From contig NC_023758.2 in NCBI RefSeq assembly GCF_000499845.2, forward strand, positions 43,693,524-43,757,523: a stretch of DNA of 64,000 bases. The letters run 5' to 3'. Below the pieces are notes generated by a model, which had not been told where the DNA came from, did not search any database, and worked only from the letters and a program-made list of their open reading frames with translations. This stretch comes from Phaseolus vulgaris (Eukaryota > Streptophyta > Magnoliopsida > Fabales > Fabaceae). Shown piece by piece: positions 49,001-58,800 of this stretch; the first letter of the stretch is position 1; each line of letters begins with the position of its first letter. The position numbers were made by a program, and so were the translations under genes.

Positions 49001-52000
49001 TTATTATGACCAAATTATAATATATATATATATATGTGTGTGTATGTGTGTGTGGGTGTGTGTGGGTGTATGTATATATATAAGTGGTACAAACCATATC
49101 TTGAAACTGGTTTTGTAGGGTTAAGTTAAGCCTAAAAGCGTGAGCACAGACATTTTCGGATGGAATTAGAGCATAATTGGTTAATGCCAAAATATGCACG
49201 TTTCTAGCAATATTTTATTGTTTTATTATATTTTCTTTTAGTGTGGACCTAATGTTGTTGAGCCCATGCTTTAAATAGGCACTTTGCTGTGCTAGGTTAA
49301 GTATTCTAAACTCTAAGCAAGAGTGAAGGACTTCCTTATCATCTTATCTATTTGGACTTTCTAATTTGCTCTTTGTTTTCTTTAGGATGACTAGTAGTTC
49401 TTTTTATTTTGGTTTGGGGCTTAGCCCTTGATGACTATTGATTTTAATTGATTTCTCTTTTTATCTTTTGATTTCTCTTCTCTTGTTTTCATTTATGTGA
49501 AATGTTTAACAATTGTTTTACATCTTCACAAATGCTTAGGAAAGGACTCAGAGGTGAACTTAAATGTTGAACCTACAGGAGAGAGACTTAGGTTTTAAAT
49601 CACGATATTAGACTTGATCTTTCAAGAATCTAGGAATTAACAAAGAACTTAATGGGTTTAAATGGAAATTGCTACCACAAGAGTAAGGGTCAATTCAAAT
49701 AGATACATCTTCGTATCCTAAGAGGGAATGTAGGTTACCTTAGGTTAATTCACCTTCAAAGAAACTCAAAAGAGCATAGAAATAAAGAGATTAAGTCAAA
49801 AAGGAAATCTTGGTGTGAAACCCATTCCTGGAAGTTTTCTTGCATAAATTTTATCTCAATTATATTGCACCCTTGTTTCAATTCTTGATTTTCTCCTTGA
49901 ATTCATATTTCACAATCAGTTTTCAACACCATTTTTACCATAAAACAGTTTAGTCAACCGGACCATTTATTGGGTATTGAAGTAAAACACCTTCTTTGTT
50001 ACTTTCTCAAGGGGAATATATTCATGATTTACTAAATCAGGCCACAATGAGTACGATGCTACTCATCTACCTGGAGGACTCAAACTTACTATTGGTCCAT
50101 TGTCGGTGTTCTGCAGTCATCGTCATCACTCATCCAGAAATCAACTATAGTGTCAAGGTAGTTTGCCGATTTATGAGACAACCTTTGAATTCTCATAGGC
50201 AAGTTGTAAAGCAAATTATAAGATACCGACAAATAAATTCTGACCATGGTCTTCTTCTCCTTCAAACAAGACTGCAGAAGCACCAATTTCCCCTCTATGC
50301 CTATTGTGATGTTGATTGGGGATCTGATGTGGATTATTGCAGATCCACCTTTGGTGCCTACTCATAGTCTTGACAGCTGTAACTATTCATAATCCATTTT
50401 TCATTCTGTTTTTCATTGAACTGAATTCTGTTACTGTTTAGTAATCCAGCTGTATTCTATTAGTGACTAATCTGTTAATCAGTTAACAGCTGTAACTATT
50501 CATAATCCAGTTGTTATTCTTTTATTCATTGAACTGAATTCTGTTACTGTTTAGTAATCCAGCTGTATTCCATTAGTGACTAATCTGTTAATCAGTTAAC
50601 AGCTGTAACTATTCATAATCCAGTTGTCATTCTGTTATTCGTTGAACTGAATTCTATTAGTGACTAATCTATTATTCAGTTAGATCTATAACTGATCTTA
50701 TAACTCTGTACATTGTTTTATTCGTAGAGCCACTCCGTATTATTTATAAAATCATACAATAGTTTTCTTTTTCTCAATTTCTCTCTATATATACTATTCT
50801 AACATTCTAAAATTAATGAATAATTGATATAGATATCCTAAAGAAACAAGCCTTTATAGGGCCAATGCGATGTCATGTTACATCTTTGGAGGAGGACTAA
50901 AATGGACATTGGCTCCATATTACTCAGATGACATGCCTATCAAGTAGCAAACTGGTGAGAATGATAAAGGACAAAATATACGTATGTTAGCAATGACAAA
51001 TAAATTTACCTTGAAGCAGCAGAAGTCTCATTATCATTACCGCTTTTATTAAGTATAAGACACACTGCAGCAAAAAGCAATCTCAGAATCCCCTCTTCTG
51101 CTAGATCAACATCCACAAGCATTTCCAAAGATCTGTTCATCAATAAAACTGGAAAGTGAATTTCATTAGATAATATTTGCCATAGAAAAACCTAAAGAGT
51201 GCCAGAAATACACTTTCTATCACTTTTCTGACACATTCTCTAGTATTGCTGAAATATATTCGAAATTGACTCAAAAAATGAGAACATTTTCAGCCAATAA
51301 TCAAGAATGTTGAAAAGAATGTCTTACAGAGAGTATATGCTGTTAACATGTCTCAAAACCTACAGAAAAAACACAATATAATACATCTCTTTTACAACTT
51401 CACTTACTCTTAACCATCGTAAAAGACATGACAACTTAATTTGTCTAGTCTAAACTATATCAAAATGTAAAATTAAGAATGGATATCTGTTGATAAAGGA
51501 GTGCCAGATCTAGGGTGGCTTGTCACACATCCTAAAAGTTCCTTGAAAGAATAATAATCAAACATTTGGTGAATATGCTTGATAAATATGAAAATTAGTA
51601 GAACAAAAAAGGAATCTCTCACAACCATTTAATCAAAAATAAGATTACAATAGTAAAATGAGTCATGCATCCCCTTTTCCCAAGCCTAAACATTTTCTCC
51701 GAGCAATCCTATCTACTGTGCCATCTATATTTCGAATTCAATCTAGACTGATTTGACTCACTTTGCTTGGCCTTCATTTCATGACAAACTTGTGCAAACA
51801 ATCTCCAAGAGTCACCAAGCTGCCCACAATTCAACATACACAATCCAAGTATTGGCAATGAACCCATTGGAGTCAAACCATATGATGACAGTCATCATCA
51901 TTGAACCTTCTTCCCCACATCTTCAAATTATTCTTGATTGTGCATTTCTCAGGGAAAAGCAGGAAGACAAATTTATTGAGTTGAACATTCAACAAGCATA

Positions 52001-55000
52001 TCTCATTAAATGCTAAAGAACTTCCTCCCCCAAGCAGCCAAACCCATTTGCAACTATTGGAGTCCCCACAATGACTAGGGATATGCTAATCTTTATCAAC
52101 TTAGAGTTCCTTAGCCTTGTTATTTTTATTTTTGGTTAAGTACATTGTAAGCTAGTTTTGTAAGGTTGAGTTGTGCTTAAAGTCCACTTTCTATGATGGT
52201 ACCACATTCTATCCTAGCAAGGCTTGTTAGACCATTGTGTCACCCTTATCGTGCTATCCACTAATAACAAGTCTCACGCTTGAGATGTCCACTCCTTAGC
52301 ATGAGATGTATGTTGGAAGTCTTATACTGACTAGAGATATGGTCAAATTATAATATTAAGTGGGAGCAAACTTCCTCTTATAAGACGGTTTATGAAATTT
52401 AGTTAAGCTTAAAGTCTACTTTCTAAGAGCCATATACCCAAATATTAAGGTAGATCGAGAAAAAATACAATTCAGCCCAAATTCAAACAACTTGCAGTAA
52501 AATGCCAAAAGTTGGAATATGGTGATAGCCAATTATTCAAAAGAGTTGACAGAAGTCATATGACCGAATAATTGGATGGTCTAATCCCACCTGTTAATTT
52601 TGATCTAAGGCCTATGAGACTCCTCTCATTAAAAACTAGCCCTCATGAAACATATTTGTGTATGCATAAACAAATGAGTATGGCGAACTGACATCAAGTT
52701 TTGGCACCAACTTCTTACAATTGATCTCACCTTCATCCAATGGTCTTAATTAATATGGAAAATCTTCTCACATCTCCTTTAATTTAATTTCTCTTTCTAT
52801 TGACTTTTTTTATTCTCCTTTAGTAACACTTACTATCTCTTTTCATCTCGCCTGCATTCTCCACTTAATGATAGTTTCATTTTCACACAAGTTTTTCAAA
52901 TATATTCCTCCATTCTTATTCTTGTTCATATCACATCCTACTCCTCTCCATTCTTTTCCAAATAAAAGAAAAGTACTGCTGCAAGTTGCTGAATCAGTTG
53001 AACTGCTTTATCCGGTATTATCCAAAGCTAGGCACAAAGTATTCACCAAAGCCAATAATTGCTCAGGAAGTCAGAACATACCCCAAGTTTCCTCATTGTT
53101 AATGCTGGCAATGATGACAACTACTACAGTCTCAGAGTGGTCAGTTCAATTGTAATTTATAATATAACGTAAACAGTTTAAACCTTTAAATCTCGTTCTA
53201 ACAACATCCATCTAAAATTGCTTAATTAGAAAAACTTTTATGAGAATCCAATAGTCTACAAAAAGGAGAGAGGTTTCTCAAATTGTGGCAGCAGCGAAAT
53301 CAATTCTAGAGATGTTAAAATCCCTCAGACAAAATGGGTAAAGGAAATGAAAGATTTTATTCAATTGACAGAACAAGCTCAATCTACAACTGCTACAATC
53401 TTAATGCCTACTTCCTTCTTTATTTATTTGCCTTACAAACCCTCTCTAACTAACTAATCAACCCCTTCAACTAACTACAATAACTTTCCCAAAGTAACTT
53501 CCTAATTCTTTGGAAGTGATCTGCAACAATTCAGGTTGAAGCAATTTCATAACTACCCCATGTGGTGCTCACTTTTTGGCCAGAATATATGTGTTTCTGG
53601 AGTTAGAGGAAAATAGGTTTTAGATAAATGATAGGGGTCCTCATGAAGGAGACAGAATACAGTTCACACTATGTAGGAGAAAGAAAAAAATGGACATTGC
53701 TAAAAGAGAAGAAAATTAGAAAATGGCACATGATAAGATTTTAAAATAAGTTGGATCATTTAGAAGCAGCTATATAAGCAAAGTTAGCACGAACACAAAA
53801 ATTGTGCATTGATCCTCTCCCTTTCTCTCCTATTCTATCTATACACACAAACGTGTGTGCATGCATTACATAGTTCAATGATCAAACTGTGGACCAGCAA
53901 CTTTTACAAGTTTGAATGACCAGTCTGGTAGAATTAGAACCTTGTACATGCACAATAAATATACTAGCTAACAAGAAGGTCCCTGTTCCTATCTCCCACT
54001 CCAAACCAAAAGGAATACCTAGTGATTATCTGCCATCATAGTTAATATAACAACAACAAAAGCCTTCTTTCACTAGGTAGGAATTAATACAATCAAGTCA
54101 TCTGATCATGTCAACAGCCACCAGAGATAAGATATTATATTTCAATACTGAACAAACTGCATTGAATGGGGATAAATCAACTAAAAAAATGCTGATAACC
54201 GCCCAATATTTCCACTTAACATTGTGAATATTCTCTTTGCAAACTCTACAGTTTCTGCCACATGCCTCCTAGGTTGTTTGCTAGATGGAGAACTAACACT
54301 CATGGTTTTCCTGGTTCTTATCAGTAATATTAATGTTATAAAACCCAAATAAGACAGCAAGTTTGACCAGTGAGTGGTGAGCACATAATGTGAGACTTAA
54401 CACAATCCCTCACACCCAGCATAATGAAGAAGCTCCAAAGATGCTACAATAAGGCAGGCTAGGGGTGATCACTTAAGACAGCTTTTCAACACAGCTAATC
54501 CTAATACCACTGCCTGACAAGTCATAGTTTTGCTAGCTATTCAAGCCCAAACAACTGCAAAACCACTGATTTTACTAGAGATATTAATAACTATATATTT
54601 TATTCAAATAATAATTTGGTGCCTCTGTCCAAAGCTGTATGGGACTTGTCTCTTCAAATTTGTTTAATATTATATTTTGAATAGTGTAAAGGATACATTA
54701 TAGAACTAGTGATTTCATGTCTTGGAAGAAACCAAAAATATAAATATATTACACAGAATAACGTTGAATAAAATTACGAGCAATTGCATTAAATTTATAT
54801 TTTTAAGTCTATCCTGTGACTCAATAGTTGGATTACTGAGCCACTAATCCAACTCCTCGATCATGTTGATACACTGTCTAAGGATAATATCCAACTTCCC
54901 TTCTTCCTCAAATAACACACTATGAGCATGACCACAGATTATGGCACAAAATCGACACTTCAAAGCAAATGGAGTATAAATCAAGCCTGCATTGAGTAAA

Positions 55001-58000
55001 TTTTGGTTTACCTTTCTATTTCATAAAATTTCAAGTGGTCCAATGCTATTTGTAACTGACGAATACGAGATACTTTGATGTCCCATCCTGACAAAGAATA
55101 AATAAATAAATAACCACGCACCTAAAATAGTTGCACTGAATTCTAAAGCAGGGTGTCACCATATTATACAAACACCTAAAATTCTAAAACCAAAAAATTA
55201 AATTAATAGACAATTTTCTGGTTTCTATAACAACAACAATAATTATTATTATTATTATCTTGAAATAGAGGTAATTTCTGCCAACAAAAGGCAAGAAAAA
55301 AATACCAAAAACAGCAAATCAGGACAAGTGGATTGGTAATGGTCCACATGAGGATGTTAACAAATATAACGCCAAAAATCACCCTAATTCACCTAACTAG
55401 CTAGCGTTCAAATCCTTAACACTTTAAAATATCAAAAGGTATTTTATGTACAGAAGTTGGACTAGAACAATTATCTTTTAAAAAAAATCATTTAATGAGG
55501 TGTAAATTTTATTCAAAAGAAATAATCACTGCAATGAAACAAAGTCCTTTATAGAAAAAAGGAACCATCACTTTGAATAGGAGAAACGTAAATTATGATA
55601 TCCCCATTCCAGAAACTTGTGAAAAAAATTGATTACATACCCTTCTGGTGAATGAATATTATAAATAAATGCAAAATGAAAATTACATACCATTTTTCAA
55701 ACATAACTGCTCTGCCACTTCAGTGCCTTCATACAGAAGTACTCTGTCCAAAACTTCAACTTTCCAAGGAGAAAACCTTTTCGTTTGTTCTTTTATTTCT
55801 AGATTGTCTTTTAGCAGAACTGAAATCCCTATATCCTTACTTGATTGGCAATAACCAATGTACTCAACAGGAAAAAAATTTGGAGAAATTGAAATGGACG
55901 GAATATATACAGATAGACCACCTTCTCTCACAATATAAAAACATCCTTGGAATGTGCAACCAATTGCTTCTCCAGCAACATCTTTTCCATCAAAGTGGTA
56001 TACTTCATCATATACACTGTCTAAGAAGTTGTCATCATGGACTTCTAACTTCATTTGCAGATTAAAATGAATAAGTTGAGAACCATTTTGATCCTTTAAA
56101 CACTTCGTCCTAGAGAAAATAGTAATTCCCAAAGGAGAAAAACAAATAGAATCATCCTCACATACTCTAAAATTGGGAATGAGTATCTTTCTCATAACAG
56201 GTGATTTGACATCATATCCATGAAATTTGTGACCATTATTTACTTTAGAAGTAGCAGAAAAACCACTTGAATGGAAGCTATACAAATCCCCCTTTTCTTT
56301 TAATGCACAGCCATTAATATTCTGAAGTGCATTACCTGCCACAGCTTTGTCTGAGGAAGCAACACTTCCATATTTTATGTTCAAATCACTTGATTGAAAA
56401 TATCCAGATAAATTAGAGTATAGATCAAGATCAGAACCACCAACTCCCCAGCCAACTAACATTCCCAACCCAAATTGCTGACAATGTGGAAGCAACTTCT
56501 CGGATGAGTACTTTTTGTCAAGAATATATTCCCCCAAAGATATCACATAGATCACACCATATTCATCAACCACAGCTAAAAGGGAGGTATGAGAAGCTAC
56601 AACTAACCTCTTGAATGATCTCCTAAATGAATCACTCTTCCGATCAGACATGTTATCCTCAATGCCACACTCCTTTCTAGCATATATATCATCATTTGAA
56701 TACAGATTTTCTAACCCTTGCAAATCAAAATGAGGATTAAGTCCACATGCCTGTGAAACATTTAAGTGTGTCACATATTCACCGGACATTGCAGAATAGA
56801 GAACAATCAATCCAGAGGAATTAAGACAAACAAGAAGATTATCAGAAAATTGGAAATCCATCCACTCAACTGCCTGAGCAATGTTTATTCTTTCATCAAG
56901 CTTCACCGTTGAAACCCACTGAATACCCCAACTATGTACTTGGGCAACAAGAAGTAAATTTCTGTTCCTGCAGCTTTGATTTGCATCACTAATATTGACA
57001 GAATCGTCATGGATTAATGTAAAATAAAATCCTACCAAGCAATATGAAGCACTTGAGAACACTTTGGGGCATTCATAGAACCCATTAGCCACAATGCCAA
57101 ATACACTGGAAAAAATATCAAACTTAGTATCTGAATCAACTGGTTCCTGCCCATTTCCCTTGCTTTGGACTGATTTTTCTCCAAGGAGATGGTCCAAAGA
57201 TAGTCTTCCACGAAATATGCTAAAAGAAACCACTTTTGTGGAGCAAGGAAATCCATTATTCTCAGGGAATTTGGTGCATAGAATACCATCAGATACAATA
57301 GTTTCAACTTTTGTGAAAAATGACTCCAAGTATCTCTTAGTAGCAGAGCCACTTAATGGTTCAACTCCGTCATCTCCACCCATCAAATTTACATTCTCAC
57401 CTCCAGAGACTCCATGACTAATGTTAGAAGATAATGTAGCAATGGGCCCCCATTCCACCCACCTGCCTTTCCTAAAGTTACCCTCTAACGAGGCTTGATC
57501 CATTCCATTGGTTTTAGTTAGTTTGGGGAAGGCATGGACTGTTACCCCACATCTTCCAGAAACAAATAGAACTTCTGTAAATGAAGCATCATTGTGCTGA
57601 TCATAGCCGTCCTCACATCGTGCCCAGGTCAATGAGTTCACATCACTAATGAATGGGTAACTATTGGACCTTGAACATTTAGTTCCAGTAAGATCAGTAA
57701 CAATATCCGATCCTGAAGTGCAAGGTGAATCATTTATCAAAACTGAACAACTAGGCCTAGAGGATGCCTCCAAGGAAACATTAGATGACCCTGGATTGTG
57801 TATATCGTAACCATCACCCCCTTCAGCACCACCAGAAAGAAACTCTCCTGCGAGTAAAAAAACAAATGCAACATATTAGAACATGTAATCAACTAATCCA
57901 AAACACGGACAATTGAAAATAAAATAAAAATAAACTTAAGAATAAAGAAAAACAGTAATCACCTTTACCCAAAGGAAGCAAAAGAGCCTCCCTTCCATGA

Positions 58001-58137
58001 GAATGTAAAAGCAGTATCTCTCTTGTAGGAGAAATAAAAGCTTCACGAAAGTCCGAAAGCCCAATCCGGGTCTCAGACGGGTCCCAATTGTGCAATTGAA
58101 GTATAGCTGGATCCTCACTGCCCAAGGGAAAATCCAT
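22045..58137 (-). CDS. SPG11: Spatacsin (SPG11) homologue, about 3203 aa, complete
   Basis: 25 coding exons, each checked for phase, from ATG 58137: 57963-58137, 55691-57847, 55012-55087, 51010-51132, 47288-47543, 46710-47192, 46452-46637, 46038-46331 (or 46334), 44987-45607, 44090-44486, 43842-43969, 43432-43599, 36526-36726, 30383-30931, 30251-30310, 29817-30145, 28793-29225, 28136-28606, 27163-27279, 26940-27061, 26120-26855, 25774-26028, 25299-25481, 23228-23569, 22045-22794. The sum is 9612 bases, 3203 residues. The last two exons form the Spatacsin_C region (about 2841-3203, e.g. PDFQWLYRSETNARRALVDQ). The N-terminal 700 residues, mostly one exon, look like a beta-propeller-type region; the remainder is helical. 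In animals spatacsin partners spastizin and AP-5 in lysosome/late-endosome trafficking; the plant role is inferred. No stop or frameshift seen. Introns 12 and 13 each hold a young Copia element. Confidence 0.94.
23740..24990. repeat. Repeat-rich stretch in spatacsin intron 23
   Basis: About 23930-24185 ends like an LTR (CTTGTTGTAATAG-type leader, then AAATAAAATTTTCTTGCTTC), suggesting a solo LTR on the plus strand. 24550-24690 and 24830-24950 share an imperfect direct repeat (ACACTTAAAT...GAGTATCC). No coding content. Boundaries are uncertain. Confidence 0.35.
27534..27711. mobile_element. Foldback MITE in spatacsin intron 18
   Basis: Left arm (AGTTCTTCTATAATATTTTC, 27534 on) and right arm (ending AGAGAAGAACT at 27711) are near-perfect inverted repeats of about 68 bases, including TGTCACATCA and TGATGTGACA, separated by about 40 bases. 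It is non-coding and would form a long hairpin in the transcript. Confidence 0.8.
31083..31442 (+). mobile_element. TRIM-like element, copy 2
   Basis: Two direct repeats share GATATAA(C/T)CAAATTAAA and the following GTA(A/C)CC-type stretch; the right one starts at about 31338 after GTGAGGG. TGGTATCAAAATC after the left repeat resembles a Met-tRNA primer site. Same family and orientation as 1497-1752. The Copia element at 31443 is inserted at or inside its right end. Confidence 0.55.
31443..31653 (+). repeat. 5' LTR of Copia element A
   Basis: 211 bases; one difference from the 3' LTR (ACCCAACC here, ACCCAGCC in the 3' copy). Contains internal repeats of ATTAGGTATAACAGTA, and ends with a CT-rich stretch. 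Confidence 0.95.
31672..35823 (+). pseudogene. Copia gag-pol reading frame of element A, interrupted by one TGA
   Basis: A single frame of 1384 codons runs from ATG 31672 to TAA 35821, broken only by TGA at 33127-33129. Order: gag (LDPDNFLVWRQQVNATLRS), zinc knuckle CQICGKYGHTALHC (from 32539), protease DSGA (32713), pre-integrase/integrase (FCESCVVGKSHQ, DDE core), reverse transcriptase with YVDD (34870-34881), RNase H (ADADWGSDPDDRKSTSG). The order integrase before reverse transcriptase defines Copia. The stop falls in the pre-integrase motif, where a tryptophan is normally found just before H-F-R. The half-frame after the stop has no other break. Without read-through, integrase and reverse transcriptase are not made. 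Lineage (perhaps Ale/RE1-like) not settled. Confidence 0.92.
35832..36042 (+). repeat. 3' LTR of Copia element A
   Basis: 211 bases, 210 of them matching the 5' LTR by eye; preceded by the purine tract at 35823-35831 and followed by TTCAG. Confidence 0.95.
37750..37991 (-). repeat. 3' LTR of Copia element B
   Basis: 242 bases; no difference from the 5' LTR found by eye. Confidence 0.93.
37999..42420 (-). pseudogene. Copia gag-pol reading frame of element B, with one TAG and an altered protease motif
   Basis: One frame runs from ATG 42420 to the stop at 37999, broken only by TAG at 41074-41076. Order: gag UBN2 domain (YLKWSQLIRTILKGKGK), zinc knuckle CTYCNKPRHTREKC, protease region, integrase (CEVCELAKHKRVPF; VWGPANIPNISGAKWFLTF), reverse transcriptase with YVDD (about 38942-38957), RNase H (DADYAESVVDRRSTTGY). 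The protease signature reads WILHSGATDHMT: the position that is the catalytic Asp in this family is His (codon CAT at 41335-41337). The TAG lies between protease and integrase, where Gln is expected (CAG to TAG). Tork/Tnt1-like by general look; lineage not settled. Confidence 0.92.
42425..42605 (-). repeat. Imperfect tandem repeats in the leader of element B
   Basis: Between primer site and gag, two short motifs recur: a GTGAACAGTA type (42425-42510, about five copies of roughly 18-20 bases) and a GCAGCAATGAAGGCTGC type (42520-42605, three copies). Non-coding leader. Confidence 0.75.
42661..42902 (-). repeat. 5' LTR of Copia element B
   Basis: 242 bases, apparently identical to the 3' copy; adjoins the primer site at 42660. 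Confidence 0.93.
42903..42929 (+). repeat. AAT microsatellite at the insertion site of element B
   Basis: GAAAT followed by about seven AAT units; the left flank of the element (37721-37735) also carries AAT units, so the target was an AAT microsatellite. Confidence 0.75.
48800..49150 (+). mobile_element. TRIM-like element, copy 3, nested in the old Copia
   Basis: Left repeat degraded; primer-site-like TGGTATCAAAATCC near 48869; right repeat from TGTTGAAAATTTCACATTG (about 48972) to about 49140. A TA/TG microsatellite has expanded inside the right repeat. Same orientation as the other copies. Confidence 0.5.
49020..49082 (+). repeat. (TA)n(TG)n compound microsatellite
   Basis: About 63 bases of TA and TG/GTGTGGG units, located where other copies of the TRIM family have a short ATAATATATAAGTGG. 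Confidence 0.9.
50374..50660 (+). repeat. 113-base tandem repeat inside an LTR
   Basis: The motif CAGCTGTAACTATTCATAAT starts at 50374, 50487 and 50600, an exact 113-base period; the third copy has a deletion. Lies in the right LTR of the old Copia and explains why that LTR is longer than the left one. Confidence 0.9.
51133..55011 (-). other. Spatacsin intron 3 (3.9 kb), repeat-bearing
   Basis: The intron holds TRIM-like copy 4 (52130-52445). 54370-54430 carries TGTTAAGTCTCACATTATG on the minus strand, like an LTR start. No conserved exon is seen. The plus-strand frames at 51753 and 52868 have no recognised family. Confidence 0.5.
52130..52445 (+). mobile_element. TRIM-like element, copy 4
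   Basis: Left repeat truncated (starts in CTAGTTTTGTAAGGTTGAG); primer-site-like TGGTACCACATTC near 52198; right repeat complete from TGTTGGAAGTCTTATAC (about 52312) through AAAGTCTACTTTCTAAGA. Shares CACGCTTGAGATGTCC-type interior sequence with copy 1. Confidence 0.6.
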
Positions 58138-58143
58138 CCTGCC

Positions 58144-58800
58144 CCTGATTCAACCAAGGGCATATTCAGCAAAACAAAATATCATTAAAATAAATAATAA
58201 AAAAATTCCAGTCATCCAAATTCCAAAAACCTATTCATCGCCAACTTCAACATTCAAAAGATCAACCTAAACGATCTAACAAGGCTCGCAACACATGAAA
58301 CTTAACTATCATATACTCTATAATAAACAAAAACTAGCAATAACCGACTAAGTCTGTTTTCTATTTCATTTCCACAATTCTTATTCTCTTAATTTTTAAA
58401 ACAACCGTGAATCGGTGGTGGTGAAATCTAATGTTCCAATCGAAAACACGTCCAACCTCCAATCCGGATTCAACAGAATATTCCAAAAGATAATCGGCGA
58501 GTCCAAATACCATCAGAAAACGAAGAGAACTCAAAATTGGAATCCAGAAAAAATTGAAAAGTATAAAAGATGTGGAACCTGGAGTGAAGCAATTAGAAAG
58601 GGGAATCGTTCCTTTGCATGGATATATGTAGAGAGAGAAGAGAAGAAACGAGTGTGAGTGAGATAAACGAAGAGAGGTTTTGGTTTGGGGTTGAGATGAG
58701 AATCGAGCGAATTTTAGCGCATTGTGAATAGAACTAACACGAAGATGGTTTCCTTTGTCACTGTGCGCTTCTCTTCTCTTCCGATCCAACTCCGTTTTCT
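58144..58800 (-). promoter_or_regulatory. Spatacsin 5' leader, leader intron and promoter zone
   Basis: Minus strand shows ATCAG|GGGCAGG just before the ATG (acceptor at 58145-58146) and CTCCAG|GTTCCACATC (donor, last exon base 58579), implying a leader intron 58145-58578 and a non-coding exon from about 58790 to 58579. That exon is CT-rich on the minus strand. No clear TATA box was settled. The frames crossing this stretch on both strands are shadows. Confidence 0.5.

Larger units (their letters stand above)
48285..50800 (+). mobile_element. Degenerate Copia element in spatacsin intron 4
   Basis: Two LTR-like blocks (about 48285-48540 and 50370-50800) share the start TAGTCTT(C/G)ACAGCTGT and the end ATACAATAGTTTTCTTTTTCTC. 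Between them, 49930-50367 on the plus strand encodes decayed reverse transcriptase/RNase H (LLGIEVKH; GEYIHDLLNQATMS; ITHPEINYSVKVVCRFMRQP; AYCDVDWGSDVDYCRSTFG). Most of gag, protease and integrase are gone. A TRIM-like copy is nested in the interior. Confidence 0.75.

Noticed and set aside
51753..53155. Plus-strand frames in spatacsin intron 3 as genes
   Set aside because: No family match, no splice support, and antisense within an intron.
58361..58789. 142-aa minus frame upstream of spatacsin
   Set aside because: It spans the probable leader exon and intron and has no family character.
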